Origin: Ochromonadaceae sp. CCMP2298 | Taxonomy: Eukaryota > Sar > Synurophyceae > Ochromonadales > Ochromonadaceae | Length of the DNA stretch: 11,856 nucleotides | NCBI GenBank assembly: GCA_026770595.1 | Contig: MU634493.1 | Coordinates: 1-11,856, forward strand | Direction: 5' to 3' | In this document: positions 1 to 9,393 of the stretch, piece after piece | Layout: each line of letters begins with the position of its first letter | How positions within the stretch are numbered: position 1 is the first letter of the stretch | The notes under the pieces: generated by a model | What the model was told of the DNA's origin: nothing | The model's database searches: none | Seen by the model: the letters and a program-made list of their open reading frames with translations, nothing else | Position numbers and translations under genes: made by a program

Positions 1-382
1 ATTTGCCGCAATCGCGGAATCTTTTTTGCCCGTCAAAAACGTAAAAACAATGTAAATTAAAACAGAACAATCACATTAATAGGACATTTAATGATGTTAT
101 ATACATTATTTAAGAGCATTTTAGTACTTTAAAATGGTAATTGCACATATATTCGGGTAAATTTATATTATGAAGAAGCATATTGTAATACGTATAATAA
201 CGCTTCCTAATAATGTAAAGCCACCCGCAATATGTGTGCAATCAACATTTTAAATTACTAAAATGCTCTTAAATAATGTATATAACATCATTAAATGTTC
301 TATTAATGTGATTGTCCTGTTTTGATTTACATTGTTTTTGCGTTTTTGCCGAGAAAAAAAGATTCCGCGATTGCGGGAAATT
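1..382. repeat. Near-perfect palindromic (foldback/MITE-like) element
   Basis: Read against its own reverse complement, bases 1-136 match bases 381-246 with about nine mismatches and no gaps. Pairing continues with small indels to a centre near 191/192, inside the core ATACGTAT. The outer ends read CCGCAATCGCGGAATC on the left and its complement GATTCCGCGATTGCGG on the right. No transposase reading frame fits inside, so it is non-autonomous at best. No target-site duplication can be read, because the left arm starts at the first base of the window and may continue beyond it. It is AT-rich, unlike the neighbouring gene. Foldback elements and MITEs have this architecture, but the family is not recognised. 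Confidence 0.8.
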
Positions 383-518
383 CCGCAGTTTTTGGAACAG
401 TCTCCCAGCGCACAAAAGTGCGGATTCCGGGATGATGAACTTTTGAATAGGAACTAGGAACCCTCCAGATTCTGATCAGTCGCAGGCACATCGATACCAC
501 AGCTGACCGCTGCATACG
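383..518 (+). promoter_or_regulatory. Upstream region of the AI-2E family gene
   Basis: This short spacer lies between the palindromic element and the first start codon, so it should hold the core promoter and 5' UTR, or part of them. No TATA box is convincing. A small hairpin is visible at 409-422, with CGCAC pairing with GTGCG around an AAAA loop. The sequence GATTCCGGGATGATG at 423-437 loosely resembles the outer end of the element just upstream. The assignment as promoter is by position only. Confidence 0.3.
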
Positions 519-2250
519 ATGAGGGTTCGTGCCCTGTTTCTGACGGGCCTGGTCGTGGCAGCATCAGGGCTGCAGTTGAGCAGATTGGTTCGCCAGGGGA
601 ACTCACTGGTTTGTTTGCCTGCCGCCGGGTGCCGCAGATCTAGTTCAGCGTTAAGGGGATCCACAGCTGCTGTGGACGGTGCAGAAAGTCTTTCATCTAA
701 TGCCCTGCAACTCTTCAATGCCTATAGAGTCCCTGCCCTGGCTTGGGGGGCATTAATCGGGGTCTACTGGATGGCGCGGCCCTTTTTGCCAATGATTGCT
801 TGCACATTCTATTTCACCGTGATGGGAAATAGCGCTGTGGCGATGATGCAGGACACCTACGCTAAGCTGGCGTCGTTTGTGGACGCCAAGGCTCCGAAGT
901 TGGCTCCTCCGCGTAAGGCATTCGCCGCACTTTATGCGCTGTTGCTGATCGCTGGTATCGGTAGGTTCGGCCTGTTTCTGTTCCCGAAGATAATGAAGGA
1001 GAGTCAGTATGTTATCAACGTCGCGAAAAGTGAAGATCCATACAAGCTGCTGGTCTCCTTCGTGTCCAACACAATTGGGCTGGACACCATCGCACGCTCG
1101 GAGAAGATCATCACCTCTCTCGCTGACGCGAGTGGCCTCCAGTTTGCTGGCTACATCGAGGCTGTGGTGCAGCCCAGGGAAGGGCTGGTGCGGCGGTTTG
1201 GCAAGCTGCTGCAGTATTATGTCTCAGGCTACCTGAACTCGTCTCTGTCCCTCGCCTCTCGCATCATCTCCAACTCCACCAGTGCGCTGTGCAACGCAGC
1301 TCTCGGACTGCTGCTCTCCATCATGGTAGGTGTCGGGCAGGTCGATCCCTTGTAGTTTTACACGCTAAACTCACATATCTTCTCTGTATTTGTCACTTAC
1401 TATCACTACTTACTATCCCTATCACGATCACTGCCTTGTCCCTGGCAGGTGGTCTGGGACAGCCCCCAGCTGCAGAAGATGGTCGCCAGCCTGAAGTACT
1501 CCCGCGTCGGTCCCATCTACGAGGAGCTGTCTCCCAAGGTCTCCTCGTTTGTGGACATCCTGGCCAAGAGCTTCGAGGTGCAGGCTATCATCGCGCTGGT
1601 CAATTGCCTTCTTACAACCGCAGGCCTTGTCGCTCTCAAGGTAACTCACAACCCACTCGACACTCTCCTCCAGTTGACCTGCATCTATACCTTATCTGCG
1701 ACTAACGGCTCGCCCTAATCTGGGAACACCACATCTGCATGTAGATCCCCGGAGTGGAATTCTTTTCACTCCTCACTTTTGTGTCGTCCTTTATTCCTGT
1801 CGTCGGCATCTTTATTGCGACCACTCCGCCCATCATTGTCGCTCTGACTGAGTTTGGACTCGACAAATGCCTTCAGGTGAGATCCCTTGGCAGCTGCTCT
1901 ATCCTTCCATTCTATGCCCAGGTGCTGCTCTATGGCCACTCTGCTAACTTCTTCACCTCTCCCTCCATTCAAACTCTGTCTCTTTCTAGCTGCTCGCCAT
2001 GGTCGCCGGAGTGCACGCAGTGGAGAGCTATCTCCTCTACCCGCAAATATATTCTGCCAAGCTGAAGCTCCATCCCACAGTCGTATTGGCGTCTCTCATC
2101 GGTGCAGAGCATTTCGCAGGCATACCTGGCCTTTTTCTGGCAATGCCAATCACCCTCTTCACTACCAACCACCTCTTGTTTCCAAAGGATTTTAAACGCG
2201 ACAGTGCAAAGGGCAAGATAATCGATAGTGTGCTGCAGCATAACACATGA
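519..2250 (+). CDS. AI-2E/PerM-family membrane transporter, four exons
   Basis: The spliced gene has exons 519-1325, 1449-1640, 1745-1876 and 1990-2250, all joined in phase 0, giving 463 residues. It belongs to the AI-2E exporter/PerM/YdiK family of polytopic permeases; substrates of eukaryotic members are unknown. Residues 71-102 and 134-156 are hydrophobic segments, and more follow at about 255-275, 313-333 and 338-370. Family hallmarks sit in the C-terminal half: PVVGIFIATTPP in exon 3, then ESYLLYPQI, LHPTVVLASL and GIPGLFLAMPI in exon 4. The length fits, since bacterial members have about 350 residues and this one has an extra N-terminus. Residues 1-20 look like a signal peptide (MRVRALFLTGLVVAASG), followed by a Ser/Arg/Ala-rich stretch. 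Such a bipartite leader would suit a complex plastid, but endomembrane location is not excluded. The start is the first ATG of the open frame. Confidence 0.9.
1326..1448 (+). other. Intron 1 of the AI-2E family gene (123 bp, phase 0)
   Basis: The donor is ATG|GTAGGT and the acceptor is CCTGGCAG|GTG. The intron contains a pyrimidine-rich stretch and stops in the reading frame. Removing it joins LLLSIM to VVWDSPQ without shifting frame. Confidence 0.88.
1641..1744 (+). other. Intron 2 of the AI-2E family gene (104 bp, phase 0)
   Basis: The donor is AAG|GTAACT and the acceptor is GCATGTAG|ATC. Splicing joins GLVALK to IPGVEFF, restoring the hydrophobic segment that precedes the PVVG motif of the family. 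Confidence 0.88.
1877..1989 (+). other. Intron 3 of the AI-2E family gene (113 bp, phase 0)
   Basis: The donor is CAG|GTGAGA. The acceptor is TTTCTAG|CTG after a pyrimidine-rich run. Splicing joins LDKCLQ to LLAMVAG, giving the normal family order of motifs. Confidence 0.88.
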
Positions 2251-2261
2251 AATGATTAGGA

Positions 2262-2267
2262 AATAAA
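2262..2267 (+). terminator. Probable polyadenylation signal of the AI-2E family gene
   Basis: A canonical AATAAA lies 12 bp after the TGA stop at 2250 and is followed by a T-rich stretch. This suggests the transcript ends before the next gene. The signal is short and the call rests on position. Confidence 0.45.
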
Positions 2268-2397
2268 CTTTTCTTCTGTCATAAGGCCAGAACAGAAAAC
2301 ACAGTATACTTGATTCTGTTCCTTTTCTTGTGTATACATACTTGACCAGGAATCTCTTAGTCCCTGGAAAAAAATTAGGGGCACTTCTCACGCTGTT

Positions 2398-2943
2398 TTG
2401 CCAAAATCGTTAAATAAAATAGCTGGTGTGACAGAGAGGTATGGTGGAGAGCACTTGAGGTTCGCTGTTACCAATCAGATCATAGGAATGGCCTATCAAG
2501 TGTCTCTGATTCGTAGAAACGAAGGTGGCCGCTGGTGCGTACTAAAGAAGGAAACGCTAGTTGGGGTCACAGAGCAAGGGGTCGCGATTCGCACCAAGCA
2601 AGGAAACACTCTTTGGGGAGACTTTCCTTGTTCAGTTCTTAAGCAAGTGCAGCTACTGACTCCGACCCTAATCGGAATCGATGCAGAGGGAGCAAGGATT
2701 GCGCTCAGATTCGGTTCGGCGGAGGAGGCGAGCGCATGCTTGAGAAACATCACCGAGAGCTGTGTGCGGGGAGGTGGGACAACAAATGCGCAGAGCGATC
2801 ATAATGTCTTGCCAACGCTCAACGATCCTCTTGTGCAGGAGCTTATCTTAAAGCTGCTCTGCAATCGTGACTTCAAGTTGTTCGTGAGCACAATCGCGCA
2901 GGTCTTGAAGGAGATCCAGGAGGCGGTGGAACTGAACAACTGA
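2398..2943 (+). CDS. Small protein, candidate REC114-like meiotic factor (start uncertain)
   Basis: The open frame ends with TGA at 2941-2943 and is uninterrupted upstream to a stop at 2311-2313. No ATG occurs in frame before 2488, so the minimal ATG protein has 151 residues; the entry's left edge marks coding-like sequence, not a proven start. The first half looks beta-rich (RWCVLKKETLVGV, GVAIRTKQG, LWGDFP, RIALRFGSAEEASACL), consistent with a PH-like fold. A Gly/Thr/Asn linker follows, then a C-terminal helical segment DPLVQELILKLLCNRDFKLF and FVSTIAQVLKEIQ. REC114 proteins have this order: an N-terminal PH domain, a disordered linker and a short C-terminal helical region that binds MEI4, promoting Spo11-dependent breaks in meiosis. 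The match is from remembered family patterns only. A different PH-like small protein is possible. The gene converges on CFAP44, with 82 bp between the stops. Confidence 0.6.
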   Translation: MPKSLNKIAGVTERYGGEHLRFAVTNQIIGMAYQVSLIRRNEGGRWCVLKKETLVGVTEQGVAIRTKQGNTLWGDFPCSVLKQVQLLTPTLIGIDAEGARIALRFGSAEEASACLRNITESCVRGGGTTNAQSDHNVLPTLNDPLVQELILKLLCNRDFKLFVSTIAQVLKEIQEAVELNN

Positions 2944-3025
2944 ACAGGAAGTGAAGGCCAGCTTATAACTTCTAATTAACGCTTTTTAAAAACAAGGTGC
3001 GCTCGTCAGTGATACAGCAGATGCT

Positions 3026-6000
3026 TCATCTTCTAGCGATCGGGGGTAAGACCTCGCTTCCTGGCCTGGGGGGCTGGGGGACTTCGGCCGACCCTAACAT
3101 GGGCGGGGCCTCTTTGCGCTTCAGCATGTTCAGCTCGGCCCGCAGCGAGTCCAGCTCCGTGGCCTGGAACTTTATATAGGCCGTTATCCGTTTTTGCTCC
3201 TCGACTTCTCTGAAGTTGTCCAGTTTGGAGGTGTGCGTTACGATCTGACCCGGGGCGTTGAGCTCCTTGGAGGTCTGCGACTGCATCTCCTTCAGCTCCG
3301 CCACCTCTGACAGCAGCTGCGTGTTACGCCGCGTCACCTCCATCAGCGCCTCCTCTATTCTGGTGGTCTCCCTCGCCAGTTTACTGGAGTTCATCTTGAA
3401 CTTCTCTGCGTCGTCCACGAGCAGCGCCTCCGCCTCCCTCTCCTTGGACCGGTCCGAGGTGGCCTCCAGCTCGTCCAGGTCGATCTCTTTGCCGAACTTC
3501 AGCATCTGCAAATCTCGACAGCGAGCGCTCCAGGTCTCGATGTCCTTCTGCTGCTTCTCTCTCTCCTTCGTCAGCATGCCGCGTTCCCGGTGCAGGTACC
3601 GGAAGTCCTCCTTCGCCTCATCGATCTCCGAGTGCAGCTCGTCGATGCGCTCCTTTAACCGCACCAGGTTCTGGTTCGAGAAGAGGGTGTGCGACTTGAG
3701 GTCCACGTCTGCCACCAGGCACCTCTTGCCCGACTCCTTCAGCCGGGAGATGTTGTCCACCAGCTCCAGGTTGTCCTCCTTGTCCAGACCCAGCGGCTTG
3801 TCAGTGGGGCCCGTGAGAGAGCCAGAGGTCTCGAACATATAGACCTGCGAAACGCAGACAGGCACCACCACGGAGATCTGGTTGAGGGCGGCCTGCTTCT
3901 GCAGCTGGAACTGCTGCACCTCCAGCTCGGTCTGCTGCGCCTCCTTGATGATCTGCTGCTCGCGCGACTTCAGCCGAGCCAGTGTCCGCTTCAGCTCCTC
4001 GATGCCCTTCTGTATGTCTGCGCTCACCTCCTCCGTGTCCACTCTCTTCTCCCGCAGCTCCAGGATGCGCTCGAAGAGCATCTGGTCGCAGCCAGGCGGG
4101 CATATGTCCTCCACTTCCTCCTCGTCGTCCTCGTCGTCATCGTCATCGCCGTCCTCGTTCTCATAGTCCTCGTCGTCCTCGCCGTCCTTGTTGCCCTTGT
4201 TGCGCTTGATCTTCTTCTTGAAGATGCGCGTCAGCATCTCGCAGTAGGCGTGCGTGTCGGGCAGCATGACCTTGAACTCGGAGGTTATCTGGTTCAGCTT
4301 CTCCACCCAGTGCTGGATCTCGTCGTCCTTGCTATCCAGCTTGGACTTGTTTTCACTGGCCAGGGCCTTGATCTCGCTCTCCTCTCCCTTGCAGCGGACC
4401 TGCTTTTGCTGCAGAGCGGCGTCCCTGTTCTCGAAGGTCTGCAGCAGTTGGTACTCCTGGAACAGCACCAGCAGCTTCAGCTCGGCCATGAGCAGGTCGG
4501 AGGTGATGGAGTGCCGGTCCGTGCGCAGGTCGTCCACGGCCTCTCCGAAGACCACCACGTTGTCCTCCATATTCTTCAGAATCTTGCCGCGCTCGAACTC
4601 CAGCTTCAGCTTGGAGGCGTTGATCTCCCGCTGCTGCGCCTCCTTGCGCTCCCGCAGGTGCATGCGCTTGCCTAAAGCCTTGCGGATGCGCATCAGCGAT
4701 GGTACCTGCTGCTCCAGGGCCAGCAACCGCGCAACCTCCGCGCCGCGCGCATCTTTCATCTGCGCCTTGAGTATGCTGGGGGCGGCCTCGTAGAATTTGG
4801 GCGGGTCTGTGCGCGCGGGAGTGAAGTGCACAAGCATCTCATCGCTGAGTATGTTCTCCAGCTTCTGCTCCTCAGACCCCTCCGTCTCCTCGGTCGTGCG
4901 GGGGTTCAGCACCACGTCGTAGGCGCCGGTCTTGGAGTTCTTTTTGATCTCCGTCTTCGTGCCCGTCACCACCACCTGCTGCGGCGGCGCGACCTGCAGC
5001 CAGGAGGCGTCTGCGCGCTGGCTTGAGTAGACGGTCAGCTCTGGCTCTGTGACCTCGTCCGCGTCGTCCGGGAACTCGAGGGGGTCGAAGGTGGGCTCCC
5101 ACAGAGAGCTGGACTTCTCGGGCTGCTCCAGCGCCTCGTCGATCTCCTTCATGCGCTTGTTGTCGCGGCGGATGGCGTAGATCATCTGCCGCTTCAGGTT
5201 GCGCAGGGCGAGGAAGCGCTCGTTAAACTGCAGGCGCATGTTGAGCATGCTCTCCTCCAGCATCGCCATCTGCCGGATCTTCTTGTTGGCGTTGCTGCGC
5301 TGCTCCTCGGGCACCTCGTAGTCTTCTGCGCACTTGAGCTTGTAGTCGCCTATGGTCTTCTCGGCCAACCTGATGGCGTTCAGGTCGCGCACGTCGTCCT
5401 CGTCCTCGTTGGGCTTCTCAGTCAGGTGCTTTTTCATGCCCTCCTTGCGCTCGATGCGCTTCAGCCGGCGCGCCGCCACAGAACTCTCCGCCGCTAGTGC
5501 CTCTGCGGTCATCTCCCCCATCTTGGCCTTGGCCTGCTGCGCGTCCTTCATGTCCAGCTGCGCCAGTGCCGCCGCCGCCTCGACCTCCCCGGGGTCAACG
5601 ACGTCTCCCCCCTGGTGGTTCTCCCCCTTGTGCAGGCGGTGCATAAGCTGGTCGATGGCCTCGCTGGCCTTGCGCTGCGCAGTCTCGTTCGTGCGGATCT
5701 GCGCGGCCCTTAGCTCTGCGGCCTTGACCATCTCATGCACCTCCTTCAGCACGTCCTGGATGTGCGAGTCCACCCCCTTGGCGCGGAAAGACTTCACCGT
5801 GGCTTGCGCAATGCGGCGACCAGTGGGTGGGCAGAAAGCCGACAGCGTGGTCTCTTCCATGAGCAGCCCCTGCATCACGCGGCTCCTCAGCTTCTTCAGC
5901 AGCGCCTCTGCCTTCTCGGCCTCGTGCTCGCACTCCCTGTGCACCTCCTCCACCATCCCCTTGCCCTCGGCCTCCAAGATCTCCAGGTACTCCCTGTCCA

Positions 6001-9000
6001 CCAGCATCTCAGTGGCGTCTAGGCGGGTGACATCGGGGATGGACACATTTTCGTTGACGATATTCTTGTAGTCCCGCTGCAGAGCGAGGATGGACGCTCG
6101 CACGCGGCCCTTGAGCTCCTCCGCGGCTACCTTCTTCGCGTCCTCCTCGAACTTGAGGCGGTTGTCCTGGATGCTGTACGTGCCAGCCGAGACGTCTTTC
6201 TCCTCCTTCCCGTCCGCTGCCTCCGCAGCCGCCAGGACTGCTGCTCTTTCAGCTACAGCTGATGTAGGCACTGCAAACAGACTATCCTCTGTGGACTGGA
6301 TAAAGGAGGACATAGTGCCCATGTAGAGCGGCTCGGGCTCCTCCTTGCCCGCAGCAGGGGCGGGCTTAACGAGAAGGGAGCCGAACACGCCTGCGTCCGC
6401 GTCCTTGAACAGCTTCTCCGCCCGGACCTTGAAGAGATCTAGGCGCACACGGCGGACCACCATTGTGCTGTCCGCGCCCACAGAGAGCAGATAGCGATCG
6501 TCGAAGCTGGTCGTGGCCAGGCTCACCCCGTTGCCTGTTGTACTGTGTACTACCGCGCGAGCAAATATTTCGAGGAACTTCGTGGGGCGCAGGGTGACCA
6601 CTCCGTCGCTCTGGCCCGTCACGAGGAACTTACCCGAGCGGCTGTACCGGAAGGAGGTGGTCTGGGGCATCTTGAGCATGTCCTTACCGTCGGAGGAGTA
6701 CAAGCCACTGCGCAGCTCCTGCAGGGGTAGCTCCTCCGCAGGGTCGCACTCGAAGGTGAAGTTCCGCTGCGCCACAGTGGCCGAGCACAGGAAGCCGGCA
6801 GAGGCCCTGTTCAGCGAGTACGCAGCTGCCGTGATCTTCGCGAGCTGCGAGGACGCAACGGGGCTCGTGCTTGCAGCAGGATCCGCCGCTTTCGCGGGTT
6901 CAGGAGCAGCAGGGGCGTTGTCAGTGGGCGACCCGCCTTCCGCGCTGGCAGAAGTCACTCCTCCCTCCGCGTCCGCCTTCGCTGGCGCAATCGTCGTGCT
7001 GCTGGTGCTCTTGGAGATATCAGCAGAGGCAATGCTCGCCGGCACACGTGTTTGCAGCTGCTTGATGGGGAAGAGCTCTTCGTACGAGACCACCTCCTCT
7101 CCCAGCGCCACCTCTACTATGATGGAGCGCAGACTGCGCAGATCCACCTCGCGCAGCACGCCGTCCGAGCAGGTCTGCAGCAGGTCGGCGTCATCAGCAG
7201 ACCAGCTCACCTGCTTGGCGAACACGGGAGTCTTGCTGGGCGCGGCGCCCTCCTCGAGCGGCAGCACAGTGGCGAAGCGCACCGGCGTCCACGTGGCCGA
7301 CTCGTCCCCTTCCACGGGAACCACCTGGAAGAAGAACACTATGCCGTCCTCGCCCGCAGTGGCCAGCATGGACCCGTCAGAGCTGAACGACAGGTCCGAG
7401 ACGGGCGCATTGTGCGGCTTGAACACCATTTTGCGTTTAAACGTCAGTGTGGGTCGACCCTCCGCCGTTAAAGCTGCCTGGCCCTTCCCCGCCTCGGCGA
7501 TGCTCAGCACGCGCACCACGCCGTCCGCGAAGCCCACGGCCACCATCTTGCACGTGGAGTCGACCAAGGACGGCAGCCACTTCAGGCAGGTGGCGGCTGC
7601 GGGGAACTGCCTCACGGCGAGCACCTGTCTAGACTCGTAGTCCAGCAGGCGCACTGTGCCGTCGCTGCTGCATGTGGCCGCCAGGCAGTCAGCGGGGCAC
7701 GTGTCCAGCCCCGTCACGCGCGCAGAGTGGAACTTCTCGAAAACGCGCTTGTCGACAAAGAACCTCTCGTCGTCGTCCACGACGAACTCCACGTCCATGG
7801 TGAAGTCCGCCAGCTTCAGCAGCTGCGCGCTCTTGAGGGAGGTGACTGTGGCGCACAGGCCCAGCGTCGTTTCCACGCTCTTCTCGTGCAGTGAAAACAG
7901 CAGTGACTGCATGCGCCCCGTTGAATCGAGAATGACCAGTAGCCGCTTCGCACCTTGCGACCCGCTGTCCGTCATCGTGTGCAGGCCCACGCCAGCGCCC
8001 AGGTAGAACTCCGCGATTGGCTCCAGCTCGAAGTCCATGGAGTGGTCCGAGTCCACCTCTGCATTGTCGATGGTGCTGAAGTCCCACCAGCGGATGTAGC
8101 CGTCCTGCGCAGCACTTATGAGGGTATTCTCCACGCGGTCAATGCTGAGGTAGGTGACTGCGCCCGAGTGGCACAGCTTCCCCCCGGTGCGCGTCAGACG
8201 GCACTTGATGAAGTTTCCCTCCCACACCAGCAGCGAGCCGGTCTCCGTGCTGCTGACCACCTTGCCGTCGGGCATCTCCACGAAGGTGTCGATGTCGCTC
8301 AGGTCGATCTTGCCGAACTTGCCGATGGCTCCTTGCAGCTTCAGCCCCGTGAACGTGGAGGCCATCTTCCAGAAGCGGATGTGGCCCACGCCGCTGGTGG
8401 TCAGCCGCCCGGGGTCGTCCTTCGAGAAGCGCACGTTGTACACGTCTTGGCCGAACGCCTTCGAGTGCAGGCCCATGCGCTCCGCCTCCCAGTCCCAGAT
8501 AGTTAGCATGAAGTCGGGGCCCGAGCTGACAGAGGCGAGCTTCTCCCCGTCGGCGCTGAAGTCCAGGCAGGCGTACCCACGCTCAGCGCCCCCAGGGAGC
8601 ACCTTGATCACGCTCTTCTCGGGGTACGAGTAGATGTACAGGTTCGGCTGATATCCTTTCCCACCGACAGCAAACATTTTCCTGCAGGGTTGAATTGTCG
8701 GAGATGGGATCACATTGAGGGGGGTGCACGGAAAGGGGGGGCGGATGGGCACGGCAAGGAGGGCACGGCACGGATGGGAAAAAGCTGCGGGCTCTTACCT
8801 GGAAGGATGCACTGCCACGCAGCCAACGCCGCTGTCGTCAATGCTTAGCAGGTATTCCTTCACGTCCGAATGGACATTCTGAAACACGACAGCCGTAGCT
8901 GTGACATAGACGATGGTGTCATCCTCGATTAAACTAAGATCCCCCTTCCGGGACATATCCACTCCAAACACGTGATGCAGGCCAGTGCATTCTCTGCCGA

Positions 9001-9169
9001 GATCGACCACACTCTGTGGATTTCTCAAGCTCTGAACTGATATATGACCACCGAGCGTGGTCGATGGAAGGGAAGATCCCTCTTCACCATCGGTGGGAGC
9101 TCCATCCAGTGTGTCCGGGGGCACGGCGTGCAAAGGGTCTTCCGGTGCCTCCGCCACCGCGTCTCCCAT
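3026..9169 (-). CDS. CFAP44: Cilia- and flagella-associated protein 44 (two exons)
   Basis: Exon 1 (9169-8799) and exon 2 (8681-3026) join in phase 2 at VHPSR|K and encode 2008 residues, near the usual size (human protein about 1850). CFAP44/FAP44 is an axonemal WD-repeat protein that, with CFAP43, tethers the inner-arm dynein I1/f motor domain to the doublet microtubule and is needed for normal ciliary beating. Residues about 60-880 form WD repeats, including the characteristic TTSGVGHIRFWKMASTFTG near 218-236 and GYIRWWDF near 318. A Ser/Ala/Pro-rich linker lies near 680-735. From about 950 to 1980 the protein is charged coiled coil, broken by an acidic Asp/Glu tract (about 1620-1650) just before the conserved CPPGCDQ and LREKR motifs. 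The tail is proline-rich. The start is the first ATG in frame (9169), with A at -3 and G at +4; an in-frame stop lies upstream at 9242-9244. Exon 2 is 5.66 kb without an intron. Confidence 0.93.
4103..4190 (-). repeat. Acidic-codon simple-sequence tract inside CFAP44
   Basis: The plus strand is a run of TCG, TCC and TCA triplets; on the coding strand these are GAC, GAG and GAT codons. They encode an almost pure Asp/Glu stretch of about 28 residues, interrupted by Tyr, Asn and Gly. It forms a flexible acidic hinge before the CPPGCDQ motif. Such triplet runs are prone to length change by slippage. Confidence 0.75.
8682..8798 (-). other. CFAP44 intron (117 bp, phase 2)
   Basis: On the minus strand the donor is CCTTCCAG|GTAAGAG and the acceptor is AACCCTGCAG|GAAAATG after a C/T-rich stretch. 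The split codon becomes AGG (Arg). The joined protein reads AVHPSRKMFAVGGKG, the expected transition into the first WD repeats of CFAP44. The intron contains a direct repeat, GGGCACGGCA on the plus strand, at 8747-8756 and 8761-8770. Confidence 0.92.
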
Positions 9170-9393
9170 CGTACTTGCTTCGCTCTTGCGAGATGGAGCA
9201 GCCAAACGTCCGGCCGACTGAGCAACCGTCGGTGCAGCTCTCTACCGATACTGTGCGCAGGACCCAATACATCGTCTGCAGCCAGAGAACTTCCTGTCAT
9301 AATCAGATAAAAGAAAGCAAAGAAAACAGGCAAATGAAACGGTCATCGATTATCAGGGGAACGCCGAGTCAAATCCTGGGAATGGATGCCAAA
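9170..9393 (-). promoter_or_regulatory. Upstream region of CFAP44
   Basis: This stretch lies 5' of the CFAP44 start and ends at the second palindromic element. It should carry the 5' UTR and promoter. No TATA box is clear. A sequence GTTGCTCAGTCGGC on the coding strand (9226-9213) has one half of an RFX X-box but a poor second half, so no ciliary regulatory site is claimed. The assignment is positional. Confidence 0.3.

Noticed and set aside
1-382. CRISPR array or tRNA-like hairpin in the left repeat
   Set aside because: The repeats are inverted, not direct and regularly spaced, and no tRNA or other RNA-gene sequence is present.
3689-4675. Plus-strand 328-residue open frame opposite CFAP44
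   Set aside because: It is extremely rich in Leu, Val, Gln and His, as expected from the antisense of Glu/Lys/Gln-rich coiled coil, and matches no known fold.
6513-7640. Plus-strand 375-residue open frame opposite CFAP44
   Set aside because: It is Ser/Thr/Ala-rich without domains and lies fully opposite the WD-repeat coding sequence; GC-rich coding DNA commonly gives such antisense frames.
7955-8506. Plus-strand 183-residue open frame opposite CFAP44
   Set aside because: It is antisense to well-conserved WD repeats, starts without ATG and has no recognisable motif.
9169-9205. Longer CFAP44 N-terminus starting at 9205
   Set aside because: The codon at 9205 is TTG. The first in-frame ATG is at 9169 and has a good context, so the extra 12 residues are not counted.
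9213-9229. RFX X-box upstream of CFAP44
   Set aside because: Only one half-site (GTTGCT) is acceptable; the second half does not fit, and RFX control of cilia genes is not general outside animals and their relatives.
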